In this document: positions 15,971 through 24,609 of the stretch, in pieces | Layout of the letters: every line of letters begins with the position of its first letter | Position numbering within the stretch: the stretch's first letter is position 1 | DNA from: Alphaproteobacteria bacterium | Lineage (GTDB): Bacteria > Pseudomonadota > Alphaproteobacteria > UBA9219 | Assembly (NCBI GenBank): GCA_028691835.1 | Contig: JAQUYN010000018.1 | Span: 1-38,106, forward strand | Reading direction: 5' to 3' | DNA: 38,106 bases | Made by a program: the position numbers and the translations under genes | Notes under the pieces: model-generated | Told to the model about the DNA's origin: nothing | The model's database searches: none | The model's input: the letters and a program-made list of their open reading frames with translations, nothing else

Positions 15971-16002
15971 AAAAAAACCCGCACCTTTGGGGAAAGGGTG
16001 CG
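15971..16002 (-). terminator. Intrinsic terminator, minus strand
   Basis: On the minus strand, CGCACCCTTT and AAAGGTGCG pair around a CCCC loop and are followed by GGG and a run of seven T. It is not at the end of any protein gene on that strand, which is the main reason to suspect a small RNA upstream. Confidence 0.75.
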
Positions 16003-16068
16003 AGGGCAAATAAGGGCAAAAAGACTTTCTATAACCAAACAGCGAAGCTTTGGGCGCAGCTCCGCGTA
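15971..16068 (-). ncRNA. Candidate small RNA or attenuated leader
   Basis: On the minus strand a promoter-like sequence (16075-16103) is followed by about 100 bp without a gene that ends in a strong intrinsic terminator (15971-16002). Inside, GCGGAGCT and AGCTTCGC can form an 8-bp stem. This promoter, hairpin and terminator arrangement is that of an independent small RNA; as it ends about 70 bp before the SRPBCC gene it could instead be that gene's attenuator. I match it to no known family. Confidence 0.42.
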
Positions 16069-16074
16069 GCAATG

Positions 16075-16103
16075 TCAATACCACAACACCCCGCCCTAGT
16101 CAA
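16075..16103 (-). promoter_or_regulatory. Putative promoter of the candidate small RNA
   Basis: On the minus strand CTTGACT is followed, 17 bp after TTGACT, by TATTGA. The -35 part is strong for alphaproteobacteria (CTTGAC); the -10 part is weak. Transcription would begin near 16068. Confidence 0.4.
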
Positions 16104-16362
16104 GTGATTTTTCATGGTTAACGACGTATTTTTCTATACTTCCTTTCACTCGCCTAGATCGACAAAGAGGGGCCATTCAAAAGAACATCAAACCCCGCGC
16201 AAAATCAAAAATTGCTTGCACCGCGCATTTGCCGCATACTCACCCTTATGAGCAAACAGGAACGCATCGCGACCAATGATATTCGACCATCACGCCCCTT
16301 CTAAGGCGTGAGTGTTGGGGCTCGTCCCCGACAAAGATGACTATCATTGAAAGTTTTGCATT
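16104..16362. other. Intergenic region upstream of proB
   Basis: This stretch has no convincing gene. It contains two small hairpins on the plus strand: TCACGCC-ccttctaa-GGCGTGA at about 16290-16311 and GTTGGGG-ctcgt-CCCCGAC at about 16313-16331. Both are close to proB and might belong to its leader. They lack T runs and match no riboswitch that I know. Confidence 0.4.
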
Positions 16363-17517
16363 ATGACTGTTTCTCAAGAACGCGGAGCCCGCGCAGGTTC
16401 CTTGGCCAAAGCCAAACGCATTGTTATCAAAATCGGTTCCTCCCTTCTAGTTGACAGCAACAAAAACGAAATCAACCATTCATGGCTTCTGGCTCTGATC
16501 GAAGATGTCGTGGCGTTGCGCGCGAAAGGTCAAGATATTTTGATCGTGTCATCAGGCTCGGTTGCGCTGGGACGACGCATGTTGAAAATCCAAAATGGTG
16601 AGTTAAAGCTGTCGGAAAGACAAGCCGCCGCTGCTTGCGGGCAGGTCCGCCTGATGCAAGCCTATCAGCAAATACTGACATGGCATAACACAGGCGCGGC
16701 GCAAGTTCTGTTGACACTGGCCGATACAGAAAACCGCCAATCCTACTTGAACGTCCGCGCCACATTGCGCAGTCTATTGGAACTTGGCACCGTTCCCGTT
16801 ATCAACGAAAACGACACGGTTGCCACACCGACGCGACGCTATGGCGACAATGATCGGCTTGCGGCACGCGTGGCAACAATGATCGATGCGGATTGCCTTA
16901 TTCTCCTTTCCGACATTGACGGGCTTTACACGGCCGATCCTTCCATCGATCCAACGGCTCAGTTCATTTCAGAGGTCACATCCCTCACCTCTGAAATTCT
17001 TGCAATGGGAGGCGAATCCCGTTCTGGTTTTGGGCGTGGCGGCATGCGCACAAAAATGGAGGCTGCCCGCATTGCGCTTGGTTCTGGGTGCGCGATGGTG
17101 ATTGCGCAAGGCAAAGGGCTTCATCCCCTTCGCTCCATTCTGGAAGGCAAAAGATGCAGCTGGTTTCTGCCGAACTGTTCGCCTTCCGCGGCGCGCAAAG
17201 TTTGGATTTCAGGAAGTCTTGATCCACGCGGCACGCTGATGATCGATGATGGGGCCAGCAAAGCCCTGCTTGCGGGGCGAAGTCTTCTTTCGGTTGGCGT
17301 GAAAAAAGTGAACGGCACATTTGCACGCGGCGATCTCGTCAGCATCCAGACGCACGATGCAACAGAGGTCGCACGCGGCCTTGTCGCCTATTCAAGCGAT
17401 GAGTCCCTCAAAATCATGGGGAAGCACAGCGATCAGTTCGAAATCCTGCTTGGCTATAACGGGCAAAAAGAAATCATCCACCGCGACGACCTTGTTTTAA
17501 CAGGAGACGCACAATGA
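16363..17517 (+). CDS. proB: Glutamate 5-kinase
   Basis: ProB phosphorylates glutamate, the first and feedback-controlled step of proline synthesis. The 384 residues comprise an amino-acid-kinase domain (RIVIKIGSSLLVD near 18-31, IVSSGSVALG, VPVINENDTVATP, a YGDNDRLAARVA stretch and a GFGRGGMRTKMEAA loop) and a C-terminal PUA domain from about residue 285, the full-length form. The ribosome site is weak (GAAAG about 12 bp before ATG 16363). The TGA stop overlaps the ATG of proA by 4 bp, so the two are translationally coupled; their products work as a complex that channels unstable glutamyl phosphate. Confidence 0.97.
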   Translation: MTVSQERGARAGSLAKAKRIVIKIGSSLLVDSNKNEINHSWLLALIEDVVALRAKGQDILIVSSGSVALGRRMLKIQNGELKLSERQAAAACGQVRLMQAYQQILTWHNTGAAQVLLTLADTENRQSYLNVRATLRSLLELGTVPVINENDTVATPTRRYGDNDRLAARVATMIDADCLILLSDIDGLYTADPSIDPTAQFISEVTSLTSEILAMGGESRSGFGRGGMRTKMEAARIALGSGCAMVIAQGKGLHPLRSILEGKRCSWFLPNCSPSAARKVWISGSLDPRGTLMIDDGASKALLAGRSLLSVGVKKVNGTFARGDLVSIQTHDATEVARGLVAYSSDESLKIMGKHSDQFEILLGYNGQKEIIHRDDLVLTGDAQ

Positions 17518-18758
17518 CCCCCATGCAAAGAATAGGCCGCGCCGCACGGAAGGCTTCACACTTTCTCAAAACGGCATCGACCGAACAGAAAAATAAGGCG
17601 CTTTTCGAAGCTGCACGCTTGCTGCGCGACAACGCAAAAACCATTCTGATTGCCAATGCGCACGACCTCGCCGCACATCCCGACCTTACCGCCGCGCAGC
17701 TGGACCGCCTGACGCTTGACGCGCCGCGCATCGAAGCAATAGCAAACAGCCTTGAAACTGTCGCGGCCCTGCCCGATCCCGTCGGCACGACAATCACGGA
17801 ATGGCGCGTCGCAAACGGCCTGCACTTCACGCGTGTACGCGTACCGCTCGGCGTTATCGGCGTGATTTACGAAAGTCGTCCGAACGTGACAGCGGATGCG
17901 GCGACGCTCTGCTTGAAATCCGGGAATGCGTGCATCCTGCGGCCCGGCTCAGAAAGCTTTGCGACCGCGCAAGCTATCGCTGTCCTTATCACGCAAGCCT
18001 TGCACCGTACCGATCTACCAGAAGCCTGCGTGCAGCTTGTCCCCTCTCCTGATCGAGCCTTGGTGGGTGAGCTTTTGCAGCTTGAAGACGATGTGGATGT
18101 CATCATTCCTCGCGGTGGGAAATCGCTGATTGCCCGCGTGAAAGCGGAAAGCCGCATTCCGGTGCTTGCGCATCTCGACGGCAATAATCACGTCTATGTG
18201 GATCGCGATGCAGATCTTGCGATGGCGTGCCACATTGTGCTGAACGCCAAAATGCGGCGCACGGGCATTTGTGGAGCAACAGAAACTCTGCTTGTCGATC
18301 ATGCCTGCGCGGCCACGCACCTTGCCGCGCTTATCACCGCGCTTCTTGAGGCTGGGTGCGAAGTTCGCGTTGAACACGACAGCCTCGCGCTTGATCCCCG
18401 ACTTAAGCTGGCCACAGAAAGCGATTGGTCAACAGAATATCTCGAAGCCATCATCGCCGTAAAAATTGTGGGCGGCGTCGATGAAGCCATCACGCATATC
18501 GAGCATTACGGATCACATCATACAGACGCAATTGTGACAGACAACGAGCAAACAGCGCGGCGTTTCCTCGCACAAGTGGACAGTGCTATTGTTCTGCACA
18601 ACGCCTCCACTCAATTTGCAGATGGCAGCGAGTTCGGGATGGGCGCGGAAATCGGCATCGCTACAGGTCGCCTGCATGCTCGCGGGCCTGTGGGGCTTGA
18701 ACAGCTGACAACCTTTAAATATATCGCACGCGGCAACGGACATGCGAGGGCAGGATGA
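17514..18758 (+). CDS. proA: Glutamate-5-semialdehyde dehydrogenase
   Basis: ProA reduces glutamyl phosphate to glutamate semialdehyde with NADPH, the second step of proline synthesis. The 414-residue chain shows the gamma-glutamyl phosphate reductase pattern: VPLGVIGVIYESRPNVT, IPRGGKSLI, HLDGNNHVYVD and the catalytic cysteine C253 in MRRTGICGATETLL. It begins with ATG 17514, inside the end of proB. A second methionine three codons later is possible. The cell has all three steps of the pathway here, as proC follows after a repeat. Confidence 0.97.
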   Translation: MTPMQRIGRAARKASHFLKTASTEQKNKALFEAARLLRDNAKTILIANAHDLAAHPDLTAAQLDRLTLDAPRIEAIANSLETVAALPDPVGTTITEWRVANGLHFTRVRVPLGVIGVIYESRPNVTADAATLCLKSGNACILRPGSESFATAQAIAVLITQALHRTDLPEACVQLVPSPDRALVGELLQLEDDVDVIIPRGGKSLIARVKAESRIPVLAHLDGNNHVYVDRDADLAMACHIVLNAKMRRTGICGATETLLVDHACAATHLAALITALLEAGCEVRVEHDSLALDPRLKLATESDWSTEYLEAIIAVKIVGGVDEAITHIEHYGSHHTDAIVTDNEQTARRFLAQVDSAIVLHNASTQFADGSEFGMGAEIGIATGRLHARGPVGLEQLTTFKYIARGNGHARAG

Positions 18759-18790
18759 TAGGCAAATATTTTGAAAACACCTTCCTCCGT

Positions 18791-18924
18791 TGTCATTCCA
18801 GGGCGCGCTTGTTAGCGCGAACCCGGAATCCCATTTTCTTTGAGATAAAAAAAACTGAATAAAAATCCAGATCAACTTTCTTTTGCTCCCTCGTAGGATC
18901 GCAGAGAATGTTTTGCGGAATGAC
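18791..18924. repeat. Palindromic repeat E, copy 1
   Basis: A 134-bp element bounded by TGTCATTCC and its complement GGAATGACA. It includes the segment TTAGCGCGAACCCGGAATCC and the following CATTTTCTTTG, 31 bp in all that recur exactly, in the opposite orientation, within 30388-30532. GCGCGCT and AGCGCG inside it can form a hairpin. It lies in the proA-proC gap and may break or attenuate the operon. The outer sequence resembles the dispersed palindromic repeats of Rickettsiales. Confidence 0.65.
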
Positions 18925-18954
18925 AAAACTGATAAGCAAATAAGGATTAAAACC

Positions 18955-19746
18955 ATGACCAAAATACTTCTTGTCGGATGCGGAAAAATGGGCGGCGCAA
19001 TGGTGCGCGGCTGGCGTAAAGATGAAACGCTCGACATCGTCATCGTTTGCCCCTCGCCCAAAGAGCAAAGCGCTCACGTCACGTGGATCGATGCGCTGGA
19101 TAAACTTGATCCTGCCTTCATGCCGGATGTCGTTGTGTTGGCGATAAAGCCGCAGCAAATGGCAGCCGTACTGCCCGCTTACGCCCGCCATGCGGATCGC
19201 CTGTTTCTTTCTATCGCCGCAGGGAAAACGCTTTCACATCTTGCACAGCTTATTGGGAGTCCGCACGCCGCGATTCTGCGTGCGATGCCGAACCTTCCGT
19301 CACAGATCGGGAAAGGCATCACCGTGGTGACAGCCAATACCGCCGTCACATCGCAACAAAAACAACTTGGCCAAAGTCTGCTTGAATCCATCGGCCTTGT
19401 CGAATGGATTGACGAGGAAATTTTAATGGACGCCGTGACCGCCCTGTCGGGAAGCGGCCCGGCCTATGCCTTCGCACTGTGCGAGGCCATGGCGGCAGCT
19501 GGTGAAAAACTAGGCCTTGCGCCAGAACTTGCCGCTACGCTCGCCCGACAAACAATCATCGGGAGTGGGGCCTTGCTCGGGAAAAGCTGCGCCAGTACGG
19601 CTGAATTACGCGTTGCGGTCACAAGCCCCGGCGGCACAACGGCAGCGGCCCTCCTGCCCTTAATGGATCAGGAAAACGGCCTTTTTCCTCTTCTCGAGAA
19701 AGCGATGCAAGCTGCGTACGCTCGCGCCAAAGAGCTTTCGTCCTAA
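18955..19746 (+). CDS. proC: Pyrroline-5-carboxylate reductase
   Basis: ProC reduces pyrroline-5-carboxylate to proline, the last step of the pathway begun by proB and proA. The 263-residue chain starts with a Rossmann fold (ILLVGCGKMGGAM), followed by VVLAIKPQQM and RAMPNLPSQIGKG, and the C-terminal dimerisation domain with TALSGSGPAYAF and VTSPGGTTAAAL, all typical. ATG 18955 follows an AAGGA ribosome site; the frame is open further upstream but that part lies in repeat sequence. About 200 bp separate it from proA, filled mostly by repeat E. Confidence 0.97.
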   Translation: MTKILLVGCGKMGGAMVRGWRKDETLDIVIVCPSPKEQSAHVTWIDALDKLDPAFMPDVVVLAIKPQQMAAVLPAYARHADRLFLSIAAGKTLSHLAQLIGSPHAAILRAMPNLPSQIGKGITVVTANTAVTSQQKQLGQSLLESIGLVEWIDEEILMDAVTALSGSGPAYAFALCEAMAAAGEKLGLAPELAATLARQTIIGSGALLGKSCASTAELRVAVTSPGGTTAAALLPLMDQENGLFPLLEKAMQAAYARAKELSS

Positions 19747-19753
19747 CAGGCTT

Positions 19754-19796
19754 CTGAAAAACGCATGGAGTAACGAGCTCTTTCAAAAAAGCCGTC
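19754..19796. repeat. Short repeat C, copy 2
   Basis: A same-orientation partner of 9997-10039 (37 of 43 identical), 8 bp after the proC stop. It is followed by the perfect hairpin TGCCAGC-gaag-GCTGGCA (19798-19815), which lacks a T run but may help end the proline transcript. Confidence 0.6.
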
Positions 19797-19931
19797 GTGC
19801 CAGCGAAGGCTGGCATCCTATTTCCTGTTTCTTGATCTGGCTTCAAAGCCCCACCTAGCCATCATTCTCTCTTTAAAACAATCCAGTAAATCGCTACACT
19901 CCTGCCACAACCTTTTTTCGGAGACACCACC

Positions 19932-20492
19932 ATGACCACACTGGGCTATACCCTTATCGGCGGGGCCATTCTGATCGCTTTTCTGGCGATGCTGTATAAT
20001 CGGCTTGTCGCGTTGCGCCAGACCACACGCAACGCCTTTGCCGACATTGATGTCCAGATGAAGCAACGCTATGACCTGATCCCCAATTTGGTCGAAACGG
20101 TCAAAGGCTATGCCACGCATGAAAGCGGCATCATGACCCAAGTGACAGAGGCCCGCGCCAGCGCGATGAAGGCAACCACGATCACGGAAAAAGGCGTGGC
20201 AGAGTCCGCCTTGTCCGGCGCTTTGATGCAACTGATGGCTGTCGCCGAAAACTATCCCGACCTGAAAGCCAATCAGAACTTTCAGCAATTGCAAAGCGAG
20301 TTGAGCGACCTTGAAAACAAACTGGCAGCTGCACGTCGTTTCTTCAACAGCGCCGTGACGGAATACAACACAGCGATTGAGCAATTCCCCGCCGTGCTTA
20401 TTGCGCGTCTGTTTGCGTTTGCACCGACAGGCATGTTTGATCTCGGGGACACACGCGCCACGCTGGACACCCCACCGAAGGTTTCATTCTAA
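19932..20492 (+). CDS. lemA: LemA family protein
   Basis: Encodes 186 residues: one N-terminal membrane helix (about 5-22), then the LemA helical domain with YNRLVALRQTTRNAFADIDV, QMKQRYDLIPNLVETVKGYA and a long coiled helix ending ARRFFNSAVTEYN. The C-terminal part FAFAPTGMFDLGD is also typical. LemA proteins are membrane-anchored, with the helical part probably outside the cytoplasm; their exact role is unsettled. It is 3 bp ahead of the HtpX-like protease gene, a common pairing that implies joint work in envelope quality control. CGGAGA precedes ATG 19932. Confidence 0.93.
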   Translation: MTTLGYTLIGGAILIAFLAMLYNRLVALRQTTRNAFADIDVQMKQRYDLIPNLVETVKGYATHESGIMTQVTEARASAMKATTITEKGVAESALSGALMQLMAVAENYPDLKANQNFQQLQSELSDLENKLAAARRFFNSAVTEYNTAIEQFPAVLIARLFAFAPTGMFDLGDTRATLDTPPKVSF

Positions 20493-20495
20493 ACC

Positions 20496-21542
20496 ATGAC
20501 GGAACCTCTTGGCCTTTCAACCTATCGCTGGAACAACAACATCAAATCGATGCTGTTGCTCGCGGCCTTTCCTTGTTTGTTGCTTGGCCTTGTCTCGCTT
20601 TTTTTCTGGATTACCGGCCTGCTCCAATCTACGCCGAAAGGATTCGTCAGTCCTATCTTGGCAAATTCATTTGGTTTACCCGAAGCATCGATCCCCCCAA
20701 CACCAGTCGGATTTATGCTGGCCGCGACAATATCGTGCGCCCCCGTCGTCTTTGCCATTGCCGCCGGGTGGATTGTCATTGGTTCGCTGTTCAATGAAGG
20801 CCTGATCCGCATGGCAACGGGCGCGCGACCTATCGCACGCAACGAATCCCCCGATCTTTACAACGTGCTCGAAAATCTGTGCATCTCACGCGGGATGATA
20901 ATGCCCAAACTGTTCATTATCGACACGCCCATCATGAATGCCTATGCAAGCGGGCTTAGCAAAGCCAGCTTTTCCATTACCGTGACTCGCGGCCTTATGG
21001 AGGCCTTGAGCAAAGACGAACTTGAAGCCGTTTTGGCGCATGAACTGACGCACATCCGCAACCGTGATGTGCGGCTTTTAGTCGTGACTGTTTTGTTTGG
21101 CGGGATGCTGTCTTTCTTTGCCGAAATGGCTTGGCGGAGCATCCGTTTTTCTTCCATGACCAGCCATTCCGATAACGATGGCGAACGCCGCAAAGGCAGT
21201 GGCGCGCTCCTAATCATTGCGGCGCTTGTGTTGGCTTTTGGCTATATACTTTCGATGTTATTGCGCCTTGCGCTTTCACGACGGCGAGAATATCTGGCTG
21301 ATGCCGGATCCGTTGAACTCACCAAAAATCCGGGGAGCCTCATACGCGCTCTTCAAAAAATATCCGGTCATGCCGCAATGCCTGATGTGCCCAGCGGCGT
21401 GCAAGCCATGCTGATTGAAAATCCCCCGGGCGTCTTCAGCCTATTTGCCACGCATCCGCCCATCGAAGACCGCATCGCCGTACTGCGCCGTCTTGACGGG
21501 CAACCCGAAGAAGGCCATTCAATTCTTCCCAATACGCGATAA
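20496..21542 (+). CDS. HtpX-like M48 membrane metallopeptidase
   Basis: Encodes 348 residues with two N-terminal membrane segments (about 18-40 and 75-100), the zinc-binding HELTH at 182-186 with catalytic E183, two further hydrophobic segments (about 195-215 and 232-258), and the third zinc ligand E265 in EYLADAGS. The order fits HtpX-type proteases, which degrade damaged membrane proteins in the inner membrane, though this one is longer than E. coli HtpX (about 290). It follows lemA after 3 bp and is probably in the same transcript. Its stop lies one base from the stop of ispA on the opposite strand. Confidence 0.9.
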   Translation: MTEPLGLSTYRWNNNIKSMLLLAAFPCLLLGLVSLFFWITGLLQSTPKGFVSPILANSFGLPEASIPPTPVGFMLAATISCAPVVFAIAAGWIVIGSLFNEGLIRMATGARPIARNESPDLYNVLENLCISRGMIMPKLFIIDTPIMNAYASGLSKASFSITVTRGLMEALSKDELEAVLAHELTHIRNRDVRLLVVTVLFGGMLSFFAEMAWRSIRFSSMTSHSDNDGERRKGSGALLIIAALVLAFGYILSMLLRLALSRRREYLADAGSVELTKNPGSLIRALQKISGHAAMPDVPSGVQAMLIENPPGVFSLFATHPPIEDRIAVLRRLDGQPEEGHSILPNTR

Positions 21543-21543
21543 A

Positions 21544-22443
21544 TCAGGCCTTACGATCCACGACAAAACGAGCAACATCTTCAAGATTCTTGGCGCGCCC
21601 ATCAAAGAGGCTGAGATGTTGGATGGCTTGTTCGGACAAAAGCTTGGCCTGTTGACGGGCGCGATCATGACCCAAGACGGTCACGAAGGTCGCCTTGCCC
21701 GCATCGGCATCGCGGCCAACGGACTTGCCTGTCTCTGCCTCAGTTCCTTCTGCATCAAGCAAATCGTCGATGATCTGGAACGCAAGGCCAAGGTCATGAG
21801 CATAAGCGCGGAGCGCCGAAAGGTGCGCGGCTGGGGCCTTGCCCAAAATGCCGCCCATTTCTGTCGAGCAAGCAATCAGCTCGCCCGTTTTCATACGTTG
21901 CAACCGTGTGATCGCACCAATATCGAACTGGGTCGTCTCGGCGATCAAATCGAGCATTTGCCCGCCGATCATGCCATTCGCACCTGAAGCGCGAGCCAGC
22001 GATGACACCAAAGCGCACCGCACATTCGGATCTTCATGCGTGCGCGAGTCCGCCAAAATCTCAAAAGCGATAGTCAGCAACGCGTCGCCAGCGAGAACGG
22101 CCGTCGCCTCGTCATACTTGATATGTGTTGTGGGCTGACCTCGGCGCAAATCGGCATTGTCCATCGCGGGGAGATCGTCATGCACAAGCGAATAGCAATG
22201 CAAGCACTCAATGGCGGCGGCAGCGCGAAGCGCGCAATCTTCATCAACGCCATAAATCTCGGCGGTATTCATCACCAGAAAGGGACGCAGACGTTTACCT
22301 CCAGCCAGCACGCTGTAACGCATTGCGTCAAACAGCTTTTGCTCAGGGAAATCTGACTTTGGCAGAATCCGCTGCATGGTTTCGGTCACGGATGTCGCGG
22401 CATGGTTCATCGCGGCAGAGAGAGAGGGGCTGATTGAAGGCAT
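21544..22443 (-). CDS. ispA: Farnesyl diphosphate synthase
   Basis: IspA joins isopentenyl and dimethylallyl diphosphate into geranyl and then farnesyl diphosphate, the root of quinone, undecaprenyl and hopanoid lipids. It has GGKRLRP (48-54), the first aspartate motif DDLPAMD (89-95) preceded by YSLVH as in E. coli IspA, a GGQMLDL loop and the second motif DDLLD. From ATG 22443 it has 299 residues; this start lies 13 bp after the xseB stop, while the longer frame to 22497 would overlap xseB. The xseB-ispA order is common; dxs, which often follows, is replaced by the converging htpX-like gene. Confidence 0.95.
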   Translation of the reverse strand: MPSISPSLSAAMNHAATSVTETMQRILPKSDFPEQKLFDAMRYSVLAGGKRLRPFLVMNTAEIYGVDEDCALRAAAAIECLHCYSLVHDDLPAMDNADLRRGQPTTHIKYDEATAVLAGDALLTIAFEILADSRTHEDPNVRCALVSSLARASGANGMIGGQMLDLIAETTQFDIGAITRLQRMKTGELIACSTEMGGILGKAPAAHLSALRAYAHDLGLAFQIIDDLLDAEGTEAETGKSVGRDADAGKATFVTVLGHDRARQQAKLLSEQAIQHLSLFDGRAKNLEDVARFVVDRKA

Positions 22444-22456
22444 GGGGCTGCTCGTT

Positions 22457-22732
22457 TTATTGGGCGTTGAAAGAAGAGGTCTGCACGGTTCCGGCATCGG
22501 TCACGGTAATCTTTTCGATCCGAGCCTCGGCCTCACGCAATTTAGCTTCACAGTGACGTTTCAAAAGCGCGCCGCGCTCATAAGCGCCGATGGCATCGTC
22601 CAGTTTCGCGCGGCCATCTTCGAGTTGGCGGACAAGCTTTTCCAGCTCGGCCATAGCCTCCTCAAAACTTAGCTTTGCAATATCGACAGGCATAGCGGCC
22701 TGCTGCGCTTTATTTTCTTGTGATGATGTCAT
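22457..22732 (-). CDS. xseB: Exodeoxyribonuclease VII small subunit
   Basis: XseB is the small helical subunit of exonuclease VII, which degrades single-stranded DNA from either end together with XseA. The protein (91 residues from ATG 22732) contains the family core LSFEEAMAELEKLVRQLEDG and AIGAYERGALLKRHCEAKLR, a two-helix coiled coil. The ribosome site for this start is poor; ATG 22693 is an alternative that still keeps the whole domain. It is followed directly by ispA. xseA is not in the window. Confidence 0.93.
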   Translation of the reverse strand: MTSSQENKAQQAAMPVDIAKLSFEEAMAELEKLVRQLEDGRAKLDDAIGAYERGALLKRHCEAKLREAEARIEKITVTDAGTVQTSSFNAQ

Positions 22733-22820
22733 AAGGGGGACTTTAGGGGCAGCCGCTGAAAAGCACAAGGGGACAAAACAGCCCCTAGATTCCACCCCAT
22801 ATTATGCCTATTCTGGCCCT

Positions 22821-23594
22821 ATGATTCCGTCCACAACCATTATTCGCAGTAAAAAACGTAAACGAACCGTCGCCCTTCATGTCGAGGCGGACGGATCTGT
22901 GATTGTGACAGCCCCAGTACGGACAAGCCTTAGCTGGATCAACGCCTTTATCGTCGAAAAAGCAGACTGGATCGCCCGCCGCCGCGCCGCATGGCAGGCC
23001 CGCCAATCCACCCCGCCCCCCGTTCTTGCCGATGGCTGCATCGCTCCCTTTTTGGGGACGGAGCTACAAGTCATGATTCATGGCCACACTAACAAGCAGA
23101 TAACATCTGCACCCGAACCTCACCCATTATGTCATTGCGCGGCCCCTGAAGGGGCCCATGGTGAGGATAAGCCCCTAACACCTTGTCTCTGCATCACCCT
23201 GCCGAACGATGTCTCGCCGGAATGTTGGCAAGCCGAGTTGAAGACCGAGCTAACCTTGTGGTACAAAAAGCAAGCCCGGCGTGTGTTTGCCGAGCGCATG
23301 ACTTACTGGGCCGCGCAAATGGCGGTGAGCCCTTCACGCCTCATCATCACGAACCCTGCGCGACGGTGGGGCAGCTGTTCGGTCAAAGATGAAATCCGTC
23401 TCAACTGGCGGCTTATCATGGCCTCTCCCGATATTCTGGATTACGTGATCGTCCATGAACTTTGCCATATCCCCCATAAAAACCATGGCAAAAGGTTCTG
23501 GGCTTTGGTCGAGCGCTTCACCCCAAACGCCAAGAAAACGCGCCAACAGCTTAGAAACTTTGAGAAATCCCCGTTTCAAAACCTGTTTGTTTAA
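22821..23594 (+). CDS. YgjP-type (DUF45/M48-like) metallopeptidase with a palindromic insertion
   Basis: Encodes 257 residues of the YgjP/WLM-like family of predicted zinc proteases. The family's RRWGSCS and IRLNWRLI stretches are followed by the zinc site HELCH (212-216) and third ligand H222 in HKNH. The start at ATG 22821 gives the usual N-terminal IIRSKKRKRTVALHV; the ribosome site is weak. Between the LGTELQVMI strand (about residue 80) and the ITLPND strand there are roughly 35 residues where relatives have about half as many. This stretch contains HCAAPEGAHGEDK and is encoded by a palindrome (23118-23166). The insertion lies far from the zinc site and need not destroy activity. The biological role of the family is unclear. 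Confidence 0.85.
   Translation: MIPSTTIIRSKKRKRTVALHVEADGSVIVTAPVRTSLSWINAFIVEKADWIARRRAAWQARQSTPPPVLADGCIAPFLGTELQVMIHGHTNKQITSAPEPHPLCHCAAPEGAHGEDKPLTPCLCITLPNDVSPECWQAELKTELTLWYKKQARRVFAERMTYWAAQMAVSPSRLIITNPARRWGSCSVKDEIRLNWRLIMASPDILDYVIVHELCHIPHKNHGKRFWALVERFTPNAKKTRQQLRNFEKSPFQNLFV
23118..23166. repeat. In-frame palindromic insertion
   Basis: Two nested inverted repeats: outer CCTCACC/GGTGAGG and inner GGCCCCT-ga-AGGGGCC. Between them GTCATTGCGCGG resembles the GTCAT-GCG start of the intergenic repeat at about 28122. It lies wholly inside the metallopeptidase gene without breaking its frame. Such coding palindromes are known from Rickettsia; membership of a repeat family here is inferred. 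Confidence 0.55.
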
Positions 23595-23671
23595 TAGTTG
23601 CATCCTTACCTTTCGGGCCGCTTTTCTGATAAACTGCCCAATGTCGCAACAAAAACACAGGTTTAATCCCC

Positions 23672-24529
23672 ATGAGGTCTTCTGCAAAAACGGTTCTCTC
23701 GCGCAAGAAGCGTACACAGTTCACATTGAGCGACGTCGGGGCGGCTTTGCTCACACTGGGCGATGAGCTGATCATGAAACCAGCCGCCCTTATCATGCAC
23801 AGAAGCAAAACAGATTATGTAAGCTTCGGCACGATGTTGATCGCTGCTTGCGAAATCGGAGTACATACAACGCCCCTGACAGGCCTTACCATGGGGGCCT
23901 CAACCCTTCTGGTGGCGTGGACCCAAACACCCAAAGCGACCCCGAAAGGCCTCTATACTGGATGGATGCACAACAAATCGAAAGCTTCCCTCAATCAAAT
24001 CGTGCGCCGCGTGACCATCAACACGGGCTGCATGGTAGGCTGTGCAGCAGCAGCTCTAGGAGGTCTTTCGACATATCAAACGCACATGCTCAACAACAGC
24101 CCCGAAGCGCAACAAGCCCTGCTCTTGATCAAAAGCGGCGCAGAAATCACGCAAGGCCAACAACTTCACAACCCCAAGGATTCCCGACACAAGGCTCTGG
24201 GCAAAATCACGATCCAATCGCGCAACGAACCTTGGTCGGACGGGTGGGATCAGATCCCTTGGTATAAACCTTGGGCAAAGCCTTGGATCAAACGCAGCCA
24301 AGAATTCTGGGCCAAATTGCCGTTCCATCCGGCGGGAACGGTGACGTGCAAAATCCCCACGCCCTATACAAACTGGGTGACAGGACAACAGCATGCAACG
24401 TTTCCGGTCAAGCTCTCCTTTGGCACAAGAAACTCAGAGGGTCAGGTTGGCCCCTTTAAAACGCTCCGGCTCTCTTTTGAAACAGACATCAACCGCTATT
24501 CGAGCACGTTTACCCCAGCCAACCCTTGA
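23672..24529 (+). CDS. Hypothetical protein, possibly membrane-associated
   Basis: Encodes 285 residues that I do not recognise. A basic N terminus (KTVLSRKKRTQF) is followed by moderately hydrophobic regions at about 50-85 and 112-135, which may cross or touch the membrane. After a linker comes an aromatic, proline-rich section (about 190-215, with WSDGWDQIPWYKPW) and a probably beta-rich C-terminal domain (TVTCKIPTPYTNW, PVKLSFGTRN, LRLSFETDIN). Codon use looks like that of its neighbours and the frame is long, so I consider it real. It stands alone between the metallopeptidase gene and pgk on the same strand. Confidence 0.7.
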   Translation: MRSSAKTVLSRKKRTQFTLSDVGAALLTLGDELIMKPAALIMHRSKTDYVSFGTMLIAACEIGVHTTPLTGLTMGASTLLVAWTQTPKATPKGLYTGWMHNKSKASLNQIVRRVTINTGCMVGCAAAALGGLSTYQTHMLNNSPEAQQALLLIKSGAEITQGQQLHNPKDSRHKALGKITIQSRNEPWSDGWDQIPWYKPWAKPWIKRSQEFWAKLPFHPAGTVTCKIPTPYTNWVTGQQHATFPVKLSFGTRNSEGQVGPFKTLRLSFETDINRYSSTFTPANP

Positions 24530-24609
24530 CGGCAATATGAACTAGACACGCTTACCCTATCCCCTTAAACTCACAGCACATTTCCACAAAAGCTTAGGGG
24601 TTCTTTTCT

